Assembly: GCA_025174535.1 (NCBI GenBank)
Contig: JALBUN010000012.1
Coordinates: 186,001-250,000 of the forward strand
Direction of reading: 5' to 3'
From: Cantharellus purpuraceus
Taxonomy: Eukaryota > Basidiomycota > Agaricomycetes > Cantharellales > Hydnaceae
Length of the DNA: 64,000 bases
Positions 11,711-22,734 of the stretch are shown piece by piece. How positions within the stretch are numbered: the stretch's first letter is position 1; each line of letters begins with the position of its first letter. The position numbers were made by a program, and so were the translations under genes. Under the pieces are notes generated by a model. It was not told where the DNA came from. It did not search any database and worked only from the letters and a program-made list of their open reading frames with translations.

Positions 11711-13026
11711 ATGACTGAAGGATCTTCGTTCACGGGCAAGTCGCTCCCAAGGGATGTTGCGCGTATTGGTGAGGGGAATGCGATGGAGAAGCCGGTAAAG
11801 TTATTCGGCAAGTGGGATACTGAGGGGTGCGTTTGTTGTTTTGTACGTGGGCAGTCATGCTGACGATGGGTATATTGCTTGCGTTTCTGTTTGCGTCACT
11901 CTGTGTTGCGCCTGGGTTGTGCCGAACGTTTCGTTGGGTTGGACCCACTTCTCCCTTCGTGGTCGTGCTTTGGCCTGGCGCGTTGCCATAGTGTGGAGGT
12001 CAAGGACATCTCACTGACTGATTATATTCAAATACGACATGCGGTGTGGTTACCGCACACTGCTGGGAGATATGCCAAGAAGCAGTTCAAGAAGGCACAG
12101 ATGCCCATTGTCGAGCGCTTGGTAGACAGGTGAATTGGACAATCCCGATAATCATTTTCAGTACACGTTCTTGCTTGCTATGGCTACACATTAAGATTCT
12201 GCTAGATGTCTGTCAGATCTGTTGTCTTCTTTCTTTCTAGCGTTGGTGGAACATTTACTGACGATCTTTTGTCTCATAGCTTGATGATGAAAGGCCGCAA
12301 CAATGGAAAGAAGCTGCTTGCGGTCCGAATTGTCGCCCATGCGTTTGAGATTATCCATCTCCTCACGGACCAGAATCCAATCCAGGTGCGTCATAGTCGT
12401 TTGTAATATCGAATCGTGGAGTGCACCGCTTCGTTTGTTATCGATGCGGGCTCACGGAGATGGGGGCCCTGCGCACAGACGCCCATTTTGGGTCTTTTTG
12501 ATATATCCAATATGCTCTGAGCCATTAGACTTATCGGAGTGCAGGTGCTTGTGGATGCGATCGTGAACACTGGCCCGCGCGAGGACAGCACGCGTATCGG
12601 GTCACAAGGAACGGTGCGTCGTCAGGCGGTGGATGTGTCACCTCTTAGGAGGGTAAACCAGTCTATTGCCTTGCTTACTATTGGGGTGAGTGGGAGAAAT
12701 CCAGACTTTATTTCACATCTGCTGTCTTCTCGTAATTGGGGGAATCGGAGCCGTATATGGCTTGGCTTCTGTTGCATGCTTTGCGCTGTCAGGCGGTGAG
12801 AGTGGCTGACGTATTCCCCTTGCCAGACTCGCGAGAGTGCCTTCCGGAACGTCAAGTCTGTGGCTGAGTGCCTGGCAGATGAGTTGATCAATGCGGCGAA
12901 GGGATCGTCCAATTCGTATGCCATTAAGGTGAGCTGGAAGAAGGGGGGTGAGTGATTGGCGGGAGCTGATTGGATTGATGACAGAAAAAGGACGAGCTGG
13001 AGCGAGTTGCGAAATCGAACCGGTAA
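11711..13026 (+). CDS. RPS5: 40S ribosomal protein S5 (uS7)
   Basis: uS7 binds the 3' major domain of 18S rRNA in the head of the small subunit, near the E-site tRNA. Exons are 11711-11826, 11992-12129, 12280-12385, 12545-12685, 12827-12928 and 12985-13026 (645 nt, 214 residues). Nearly the whole protein is recognisable: [99 protein letters not shown] and the family end [13 protein letters not shown]. The first four introns are 165, 150, 159 and 141 nt, much longer than elsewhere in the window; the last is 56 nt. I searched them by eye for box C/D motifs (a C box with nearby D box) and found no convincing snoRNA. Confidence 0.96.
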
Positions 13027-13344
13027 AAGTCCGCGGGAGCCGGACCTGTAAGGAGAGCGCGCCTGTCGGAGCGCCATCGGGAGCAGCAAGGGAGGTGAAA
13101 GGATATACGGAATATTGCTGCAAATTTTTACTGCGAAAATGTTACTACTGCTCCTTATGCTATGCTTCCCACGCTGTGTGACAATGGAAAGAAATAAGTT
13201 TATAACCGTCACGAGGTCGTACCGTAGCCTTGTCCCTTTCGGTGCTCGCTTGTCCATCAAGGTGCATGACATAATCATTCAAAGAGCCGGCACCCACCCA
13301 TACCCTGCTCCTTGTCTCTCTACCACCATCTCCTCTCCCCGAAC

Positions 13345-15024
13345 ATGTCCTCTCGTCCCGCCCCTCGCTCTCATCATCGGTCTGTCCTCATCGTTCCCCA
13401 CGTCCTCCTCCCTTCTTGCTCATCGTCTCCTCCCTCTAGCTTTTCCCGTGCTCAGCTCGAGCACCACCTCCAGGTACTCCCTCTCCCCTTCTGTCGTCGT
13501 CGTCGTCGTCGTGCCACTCACACCCACTCTCTCCAGATCCTCAATGCTGCCGTCGCCATTCCTCTCATGCCATCCACGGTGCCACTCTCTCCTCCACCCT
13601 CTCGCGGCTCCTCACCGGTGGTGTCCACATCCACACCCAAACGCAAGCTCCCGCAAGACGCTTCCTCCGACGACCCAGTAAAGCGCCCCCGCACCTCGGT
13701 CCAGCATACCGACGTCCATCAACACGATACCCTGACACGCCCTCTGCCGCCCACAGCCCGCGTGGACGACGAACCGCCATTGGCAACCGTTACCGCCCCA
13801 CCCGCCGCACTTGCCACCGCCCCCACTCCTGGTGGTCCCGAGCCCTCCGCCTTCCCCCATCGCAGGGGCAAGCCTAGCGCCGCCGATTTCACACGATTTC
13901 ACGAGCGGTATTCATTACACGGCAAATGGATGAAGTACTCGGCGGAAATACGCAACCAGGCTGCCACATTTGCTCAGGACCATCAAATCCAACGGAAAGT
14001 ATACCCAGTGCCTCCCCCTGGTTCGCCGTATGCCGTGCATGCGCAATTGTTTTCCCGACTAGAAGCGATCGAGGCCCTTCTCCATTTCACCTACGCCATG
14101 TGGTGCAAGGATATGGTCGAGAACAAGTGTCATCATGCTCTCTGGGACACCATCGATCAGTTCTTGAAATGGGTCAGGAGCCGTTGGGAATGCTCGGAAA
14201 CACGGATGGACGGGCAGCAGGCATTCGTCGGTTTGATGTAGGTATTCGCTTATGCGCATTTACCCGGTAGCAAGGCTAATTTTTCCATTCATAGTCGCTT
14301 AATAGAGGCTTACATCTATGCTCGGAAGGCAGCGTTTCTGAACACTGTGAACAGCAAGCACTTCACCGAGCTGGACAAATTGGTGAAGCCGCAGCCAGTG
14401 TCTGACCCGGCCGCCTCAATTTCGCCGGCTACGTCGCTTGGAGGTTCGTCCCAACACTCCATTCCGAACCAGTCGCCCTCTGGTGGCGCATGTCCCAGCC
14501 CCATGGAAACGCCCGCGAACGCCCCCCGTCCAACCCCGTCCTCCTCCTCTCGCCCCGCCCCCAGTACCGCACCCGCCCCGCACCCCGCCTCGAGGGAAGC
14601 TACCACAGTGCCAGTTCCTCTGGACCTGTACGAGAGCTTCAAAGCCTCGATCAACTGCAGCATGCGCTCTGCGCGTGCTGTCATCTCTGGAGGGTTGTAC
14701 ATTAGCCTTCCAGTCATCCGGCGGTACTTCCCTCGTACCTCGGCCCGGATCAACGAGGCACAGCTCCGTCTGGACGAGGAGGTCCAGGTCGACTTCGACC
14801 AGGACGAGTGTACAAGGCCAGATGGCATGCCAGGGGTCGGCCTGGGCGGGGACCCGACACCGGGACCTGGGGAGGGACAGTTGATGTGGCCAGGTGCGCT
14901 CAACACCCACAGTGGTGAAGGCGTTGCATGGGTGTGCCTGCTAGGGCGGGCAATGGTGCGGGAGATGGGGTACCCTCTCGGCTACCGAGGGTTGGACGGC
15001 CGATTGCAGAAGGACCCGCGATGA
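13345..15024 (+). CDS. Hypothetical fungal protein, Pro/Ser/Thr-rich with a basic helical core
   Basis: Not recognised. Exons 13345-13473, 13537-14237 and 14295-15024 give 519 residues. The first intron (13474-13536, containing a CGT repeat) is in frame and free of stops, so the true start may be ATG 13567 instead, giving 466 residues. The N-terminal third is Pro/Ser/Thr-rich with nuclear-localisation-like TPKRKLP and PVKRPR. A conserved-looking core follows: ADFTRFHERYSLHGKWMKYS, AQLFSRLEAIEALLHFTYAM, a Trp-rich QFLKWVRSRWECS segment and, after the second intron, RLIEAYIYARKAAFL. A second Pro-rich linker leads to a C-terminal block with LDLYESFKASINCSMRSARA and GLYISLPVIRRYFPRTS. The layout suggests a nuclear protein; that is inference. 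Confidence 0.72.
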
Positions 15025-18000
15025 AGGAGGTCCGATGCTGATGCGGAGGTCAGCGAGCGACTACTCGACATGGCCAGGCCATGTGTCCGAGCGACACGTG
15101 CCGCCCTCGTCGCGAACTGCCTCGACAATGCATCGTGTTGCCTCCATCATCTGCATGCAATCCTGCCTGCAACCTCCCCGTCTCTCGCCCGTCCGTGACT
15201 ACGAGGTCTGCCTATACCTGGCACTATCAGGTGACAATGCTGCCTGGCACATTGACCAGATGACAACGCGCACGATCTCACACCTAGTGACGATCTCCGT
15301 TGTCTTCCGCCCTCAGATCGACTTCAGGACGTGATCTTTATATTGTGGCATAAACTATTGGGAAGTCTCTTCTTGCGGATCCAGGTCTCACTGCATCTGT
15401 TCTGGTTCAAGTTGTGTGTTTTTTGTTCTCTTTTTGTTCTCGGTTGATTTTTCATTCCTCTTTTGTGTTTGTGCTCTGCTGTTGTTCGCCGTTGTTGCGT
15501 TATTTCCTGTTCTTGCCATCCCCCTTGCTGCACCCACTCACGTCATTGTTCTGTGCACGCGTTCCGTTTTCTGTGATTGTGTTAATTCTTTGTGCTGTGT
15601 ATATTTTCCCCTCCTGTACAGTGCGGCCCCTCTCTCTTCGTTGCCTAGATGAAATGCAATTGCAAATTGGGATCGGGGGCACACTACTAGGGCTTGGCGC
15701 GACGATACGTGTGTTGTAAGAAGAAACGCCCGGAGTACGGAATAATGGAAACAGGTGCGGTACTAAGGTTTTTTGCGGTTGATGTCTCGTTTTGGATCCT
15801 GGACATGATCGGCTATTGGCATATCGGCATCACATGATGAATTTACGTGTAATGTGACGGGGTTTGAAATGACCAGCGGGTGTGTGGCGTTGCGCGTGTG
15901 GGACACTCGGATGCGTTGTGTGTGAGTTTCTTATTGTTCTTGACAGGGTGGAACAGGTGGATAATACATTCATTAAGAAGGACGGGTGCATTAAAAACTT
16001 TACATTGAACGGCGCTTGCTTTGCAATCAGACCTGCAGCAGCCATAGGCGCTGAAGCTGAAGCGCTGAGCGGGAGGGAGGTAGGCACACTTGGAGGTGGT
16101 ACCAGTGTCACCAGCATTGAAAGAACTTTAGATGAAGGGGTTCGAGGAACGCAGTGTCCGCTCATGCCCGTGTTCAGGATGTTGTGGGCCCTTTTACTAC
16201 TGTGATAGACGCAGGTTCAAAATAGTGATACAAGTAGGTGCTTCTTCTTTTCTCTTTTTTTTTTAAAAAGGGAGGGAGGGAGGGGAGTTGTGAGCTGTAA
16301 GTTGTCATGTGAGTTGTGAAAATGCCGTTGGCTGGACACGAGTCACACTGTGCCTGTCCCGGCACGCCGCCATCAAATGGGCGTACCTAGTTTGAGGCGA
16401 TTAACGGTCGGTAGCGGTGGTTCTCGGGAATGTATTGGATTGTCGGCGTTGTCTGGGTGTGTGCCTTGGTGTGGGTCCCTGAGATTGCACTAGGCACCTG
16501 AGCTCTGCAGGAGGAAGGTGTTTATGTTGGTGCGTATGTCTTTCGGCTTGGCCGCACAATATTGCGGTGCTTTTGGGTCTGATGCTATGTGTATATAGAT
16601 ACCATACGTGATGCATGATGCATCGTCATGTGTATCAATTTGTGTGGTATACCGCTGTGCACTGCTACTTTACTGCGGTAGACAGCCGAACAGGGTGAGC
16701 TGTATTTGAGGTTTTACAGGGGCGTCGTCTATATAACAATGGGTCGGTCGGACGCAGGCCAGTGAGACGCACAACCAACACCCCGTTTCCGGGGTTTATG
16801 TCTGACATTAGAGGGAAACTGGCAGCCTGTGTCTTTAATCAGATGCAGGCGTTGATTTGTTTTTTTTCCCCTGAGATACAGCCGTTTGTCTGCAGGTGCT
16901 CACGGGAATTTTTGGCCTGCCCACCAGATGGCACTCTCCAAGTTCCTGCTTCTTCGGGGGGCATATCACAGACCGCCGTTCGCTCTTCATCGACGTCCGT
17001 ACCAACTACCACTTGATACCGGCGGCGATGGACAACTTTGCGGCCAAGTCCACTCGGTCACGGTAATCAACACCTGCCCTCCCTTTCGCAGGCTCGTCAG
17101 TAAAGTATGCCAATTGGTATATACCATCACGTACTACAACAATTGTGGGCCAATAATAAGCCTACAGCCGTGTGTAGATCACAAACGTTAATCACGAAAA
17201 GATGGATCGTAGATACGATTATATCAGCTTAGCATGCCTGATCGCCGGAGTTGCGGCCTGGCCAAGGGACACTGACAGATTCGGGCTCCCTCCTGTGCCT
17301 ACCTCACATGTAATTCGGCAATGCAAGAAACGAAGCTCAACCGGTAGGGCCATGGTGACGCGCCAGCAACTAGCTAAGAGAGAAATACATCATTATCATA
17401 CAGTGCATACATAGCATTCGGCCGCCGACAACAACAACAAACAACGCGCCGTGCGGGCGCACCGTAGCGACCGACATGCATGGCCTCGTCGAGTTGATGA
17501 TCTGACGTGCGCACGAATGGACACCCATGATTCGAAACACGACGATATCCCAGCGGCGGCGTGCCGGTAACATGGGTGATATAACAACGACAGATGGCAT
17601 GGATCCAACGCCCGAAATGGGGAGGTATCTAGGCCGGTTGTTGGTTGATATGTCAGGAGGATCAATCACACCGGGACTGACATCATGTTAATATGAGGAC
17701 GACGAGAAGTAGGCTCGGTGGATACCTTGTCCTGACCTCCTAGTGTATGAGGCGCGTGATCCCCTGTGGTCCCAGCGGCGCTGGCTCGAGATCGCTGGTG
17801 ATCCAATCGATAGATGTACTTGATGATGCCAGTAAGTGTTCACAACCAGCCTATTGCCAAACTCATCGTCTCGCACGCACGCCCCGCTGCAATCTCAGTC
17901 ACGATCTCGCCACGCTCGCGGACCGGCGTGCGTGTTTCATTCGACAGAATATCAAACAAGCCAAGCCGATATTACAGATAGAAAACATGCATAATAGGGA

Positions 18001-18550
18001 TTAACCTTTATGCAACTCGTTTACATTCATTACCACTCGCTTACCATCAGACAATCGGACGATCAGACCTATCACGAGCCCGATAGAATATCCAACTTCG
18101 AATTTCACACAGCATTTGGAAGGGTCCCACTGCTGATCCACATCGCCTAATTGTACGCACCTATCCAGGAAGCAAGGCCAGAATATCAGGGAGCCGTAGC
18201 CCAAGACGGAGACGAAAGAAAGGAACAGAGAACAAAAAAGGTATGATACGAAATGAATCCAGAAATAGAAATAGATGGCAGGTCGCTTCCCAGTATAAAA
18301 CCAACCCATATTTCAAGCCGTTGAAAGGAAGAAAAGCCACAAACAACAAAAAAAGGGAGAAATATAAGGAGCTACGAGGTAACCATACCTACAGGATCCC
18401 ACCTCCAGCATAATACCCATCCTTCATTTCGGCGTTCGGGTGTCAGACACGGTCCAATATCTTGTCTCCTCGCAGTATGAAATGATCAGGGTTGCACCGG
18501 TGGATGTGACCAGATATTCACGTCGAATGTATAAAGGCATATGATCGTCC
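15025..18550. other. Gene-poor region
   Basis: Open frames here are short, overlap each other on both strands and match nothing I recognise. A T-rich block lies at 15414-15540. A TATA-like CTATATAACAATG is at about 16729-16741, but the frame after it closes within nine codons. A G-quadruplex motif is at 16270-16285. A long noncoding transcript or a fast-evolving gene with several introns could be missed. Confidence 0.5.
16270..16285 (+). other. G-quadruplex motif
   Basis: Four consecutive G runs separated by single A residues (GGGAGGGAGGGAGGGG), preceded by a T run and A5. The one-base loops are the arrangement that folds most stably. No gene could be assigned next to it. Confidence 0.7.
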
Positions 18551-18580
18551 TGTTGTCATATCATGCACAAGGCGCTGAGT

Positions 18581-18680
18581 CATTCGAACCAGTGCAGCAG
18601 GTGCTCGTCGACAAACACGGAAAGAAGGCTTTTCTTCTTTCTGTGTTTGTCCACGAGCACCTTCTGCACTGATTCAAATG
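18581..18680. repeat. Imperfect inverted repeat, 47-bp arms with 6-nt loop
   Basis: Arms 18581-18627 and 18634-18680 are reverse complements with five mismatches in 47 positions and no gaps. The loop is gctttt. One mismatch is a G-U wobble in a plus-strand transcript and two are G-U wobbles in a minus-strand transcript. Weaker complementarity (ATGCACAAGG against ATGCCAAGG) continues about 17 bp outward. It could be a hairpin RNA precursor, a small foldback element or a strong terminator. Confidence 0.85.
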
Positions 18681-19102
18681 TCCCCGCCCCCTTGGCATCG
18701 CAGGCACGCCCATCCTGCGCTTCGTATACGCACATTGAAACAAAGACAAAGGTAAAGGAGACAGCCCCAAACCCAGGTCGAGTGCATCCCAAGGAGATGG
18801 ACATTTGTGTCACACCCGCATCTCGCCCGCACATACTTGGTCAGTATTGATTACCATGTTTGCTGTTGCACCAGAATTACTGCTAGGCGTGAGAGGGTGC
18901 TGGCAGATCCTGAATCGGTCGCGTGAAAAGGGGAGCGGGGAGGAATCCCGTCGTGTGCCGGACACCAGTGGTGGTGAGAGTTCCTCATACGCCGCTGTTG
19001 TGGCTGACTCGCACGGCCGTCAACTCGATACACATCTGACGCTGTCTAATGAACCACCAGATACCGAATAATCAGCGATACACCTGCTAACCAACGATCA
19101 GT

Positions 19103-19945
19103 TCAATAATGGAAATAAATGAGAAATCGAATACCTTGTCTCATGCGATGACTGGGCAAAAAAATTGACGGGTATCTGACGGTTGAATGCCTTCTTGCTC
19201 CTGATCTGAGTACATTCATTGCTCTACCACTACGTACGACCCACACGGCTATGGGAACAACACTGAAGATGAACAGAACAGAGATATACCAGACACTTGA
19301 TCCACGAGGGACAATGTCATGCAAAGCTCGATGAAAAACATACGTCCTTGGGACTGGTGCGTGCAAAATTATGAGGATCGAATAGAATTCATGCTGCACT
19401 CTGCACTAGCACTGAGCACCCGAACGGTCAAAGCGAGTCGGGACACCATGTGAGGTCTTTGAAGCCCATCCTGAATGATGGATATCGGAGGCGCAACTCT
19501 GATCTCTTCAAGGAGAGAGAGAAGAGGAATGCAGCCGACACACATCCACAACTTGAGACGCAAAGGTCGTATAGCCACACCCTCGTATCCTTGGGCATTC
19601 TTTAATTTGAGGGACATAAGACAGTAATTCGCCATTCTTGTTTGGAAGACGGAGGGAAATATCTCTATTAAAATGCAGTAACGCCTGCTGAAACCTCAGC
19701 AACCATATAAAAGTACGTCGTGAATGATGAACTAAAAGTGCCATATGCAACACAACGACAACGATCAGGAATATTGAAAATACGTCATGATGCCAAGTGG
19801 TTGATCTTGAAGACCCATGGCAAAGCAACCCAAAGTTGAAATCGAGGCTGTAGAAAGATCCTGTCAGCGCAGGGGCTAAGAAAATGGGGTCACAATGTGG
19901 CATCACTTGTGCGTAACATGGTTCAATGCATCTCTTTGCAATCAC
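19103..19945 (-). CDS. Possible membrane protein or pseudogene, unresolved
   Basis: Not recognised. Three overlapping minus-strand frames contain hydrophobic helices: about 19805-19725 (DVFSIFLIVVVVLHMALLVH) and about 19310-19230 (VWYISVLFIFSVVPIAVWVV). A short stretch RPLRLKLWMCVGCIPLLSLL lies between them. No continuous set of splice sites joining all frames was found, so this may be a decayed or wrongly bounded multi-span membrane protein. Confidence 0.25.
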
Positions 19946-20014
19946 ATTCTGCAGGACTATGTTTTAGAAACGTGAGCAGTCAAATATGTTTACATCTGTC
20001 AGTAATGTTCCATG

Positions 20015-21621
20015 TCAAGCCTTCTTGTCGTCTTGATCCTCATCCTCGTCTTCATTAAACCCCTCAGTCTCAAAGTAATCCGGCGGTAATTCCAACATAT
20101 CCGCCTGAGACGTTGGGCTGATATCCGTTCCCGCTGTAACGCCGCTGCTCACCTCCAGAGCTTGGGAAAAAAGCTTTGCGGAATTTCCAAGACCTTTGAT
20201 AGGAACCTCAGCGGCAAGCACATACTGGGGCGGAACCATCAACACATAAATATAAAACCTTAATATCGTGCATACCTTCCAAGTAAGCTGACGGTTAGCA
20301 AAGTTTGGTACTTCATTGAATGTCCAAAAACCACGCCAGATGTACCCTTTGTCCCAATATGACTCCCCGTCCGCTTTCTTTTGAATCCACTCACCCTCCT
20401 GGGGCGTGATGTCATGCAGGAAATTGTCCGTGGCATTCTTGTTAACGACCTTTGTATGATTTTGAGTGGCGCCTCTTGTACAAGTCCGGATGCTTCGAAT
20501 GAGATGCAGCGATGCTTTATCGAGTTGGGCAGCAGGAGGGAAAATGTCCTTGGGAGGTTCCGCACCAGATGTGTCCTTTACATGCCGCGTCTGGAGAGCT
20601 AGGTGTAGGATAAATGGGATGCGCATAAGCCGAGGGAAGCTGGGGACTTGTGGTGTCCACAATGTGAGTTTTGCCATCCCACTAACGTTAAACATGCCGG
20701 TACGCAAGTTGGTGATTTCAATTTTCCGATCCCAATGACCATCATTCAGACGATCCAGGTCTAGTACAGATATGACTTCGGGTGGGGTGGGCAGTAAAGG
20801 AGGTGGAGGGGAAGGAGGGAGAAAGACAATTGGGCAGAATGCCCTGCAGTCAAGTATGAGTGATGAACTAACATACAAACGAAAAGGCGTGCCTTTCTTT
20901 GCGTTGGAATTTTCCTTTGCGTGTCACAGAAGCTTTGATATGATATCTGATGAAACCAATAAGTGTCTACCACGATGTCAGATTGGAAAAGCAACCACGA
21001 TCTGCATGCGCGCACTCACACCATATGTCATCATATTCTTCCAACCAGTTTGCTTGCCTGCATGAAAGGAGGGTGGTAGAGGTGTCTGAGGATTTTTAGC
21101 CCTAGTATCATGACCAAATTCAGGAATGGTGATATGAAAGGAATAATCGGCAGGAGGGTCGCTGGCATCCCCATTTGTACGGGACCATAGCGTCTTATCC
21201 AGGTGCAGCAGTTTGCTAGTTTCACGACGGATATCACGCGCGCTATGAGAGAAAAAGTCAGTCTTCTTCACACGACTATGGTAAGTTACACGCAGTGCAT
21301 ACTATCCACCATAATAGCGATGAACTGCGTTGAGGATTATAGTTCAACACATGCATAGGAGTAAATTTCAGGGAGATGTTACGCACACATGGTGCGCACT
21401 ATGCAAACTAAAGAAACCTGTATCTCCTGGATAGAGCTATGATCCTTCGTTCCAAGATGAACTAGACCAGATACAGTGGAACCTATTGTGTAAATCTGCC
21501 TGGGTACAGGCAGCTCGACTGAAAGCTTCCGATCCAACGTGGAAGTTGAAGCTTCGATCTGAGGGCGTAGAGTGTCTGCCTTGGATGTCGACCCATCGGG
21601 AGACTTGTAATCACCAGTCAT
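20015..21621 (-). CDS. Arrestin-like protein, paralogue A
   Basis: Arrestin-fold proteins of fungi act mostly as adaptors for ubiquitin-dependent trafficking of membrane proteins. The N-terminal domain is visible: RKLSVELPVPRQIYTIGSTV SGLVHLG (residues about 30-60), IQEIQVSLVCIVRTM, a small exon reading HRYYGG, then ADYSFHITIPEFG and LPPSF, the usual block before the hinge. The next exon reads GFIRYHIKASVTRKGKFQRK, the conserved strand of the fold. The C-terminal domain follows with Pro-rich FLPPSPPPPLLPTPP and a Trp-rich YWDKGYIWRGFWTFNEVPNF. The protein ends in an acidic tail, EDEDEDQDDKKA. About six exons; junctions are approximate. No PPxY motif for ubiquitin-ligase binding was seen. It is a tandem paralogue of the gene at 22735-24332. 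Confidence 0.72.
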
Positions 21622-22734
21622 TACAGCGTTGTGTTAAACCAGCGTCAGAGTAGTAGACCATCTTATATAGACCATTCTTATAGGCAAAGACGGTACACCC
21701 GATCCGTTCGCTCCAAATGGAAGTCGCATAAAGTACTGTCGAAGAAGTTGCACTGGGTGGCGCACTGCCTCAAGCCAGTTCCAGTGCCTTGGGGAATTTA
21801 GCGTATGATACCGATGAGGTACTGACAAGTTGAAATAAGGTTTCGTTAAAGTCCCATATGCTTTGGTGGGGGCTTCACATGAGCGAGTTAAGTGTCTTGG
21901 TTGTCTTGGGCAGTCACCTGCAGATCTCGTCACGGTGACGTAGATACTCAAGTACTCACTCACATGCACAGAGTAAAAGCTCCTGTTCAGCTCTATATGA
22001 TGTCTGTCCCAGATTGACATGTCCTACTCTTGGAATTAGTCTACAGTTTGTGTCTTTCTGGGGCGTTCATTCAAAACGTCCGTCCTTTCAAGCACTACTA
22101 TCTCAGGAGCGCTGCGGCTGATGCTGCTAGTCTATAGTAGATTAGCCCGAGCGCCGCTCGTTATGCTGTACAGCCTACGCTCCTCTAAGACATCTCTCAG
22201 TGAGTCTCCACGCGGTTCTAGTCTGAATATTGCGGCCAAGTACACAACTGGTAATCTATGGCCAGAAATTTATGTATGTCTCCAGGATGATTGTCGTGGC
22301 AAAGGCGACCTTCCGGGTTTGTTTACAATGTGACATACAGTGAGTGTGTTCTTAAGGCGGTAAACTATTAGACCCGTTCCTTCGCCTCACATCTGTCTGT
22401 GGTATTGTAGAGCCTGTGATTTTGCAATACTAGGTGATGTATATATTTTTAAGGGCCATCCACCTACAGCCTATCAATTACCGCTTACAGTACTATTGCT
22501 TATACCATACGTAGTGTATCTTTGCGGTGTCTGACATGTGCTCCTGTCTCGACGATTGGCTGATTGTCTGATCTATGACAGTTACTGCGGCTGAAGAGGG
22601 ACATCAGTCAAGCGAACAGCGCTGAAACGTCATACATATCTAGGGAGTATACGATGTACATGATTCGAGATTACCATGGTATATACTGCAGTCAGATGCA
22701 TGATTACATGCAACCCATATCGCTTTTCAACCAG
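21622..22734. other. Spacer between the two arrestin-like genes
   Basis: A 128-codon minus-strand frame at 21634-22020 reads MSIWDRHHIELNRSFYSVHV but matches nothing I know and shares no obvious sequence with either arrestin. The rest is AT-rich and without a supported gene. Confidence 0.4.

Noticed and set aside
13474..13536. A functional poly-arginine tract (RRRRRR) encoded by the CGT repeat
   Set aside because: The stretch is bounded by good GT and AG sites with a pyrimidine tract and is more likely an in-frame intron or lies upstream of the true start.
14316..14910. A 196-codon minus-strand gene opposite the hypothetical protein
   Set aside because: The length comes from GC-rich, Pro-rich coding sequence on the plus strand. 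No motif supports it.
18563..18850. A short coding gene over the hairpin
   Set aside because: Similar peptides are readable on both strands because of the inverted repeat. That is an effect of the symmetry and not evidence of coding.
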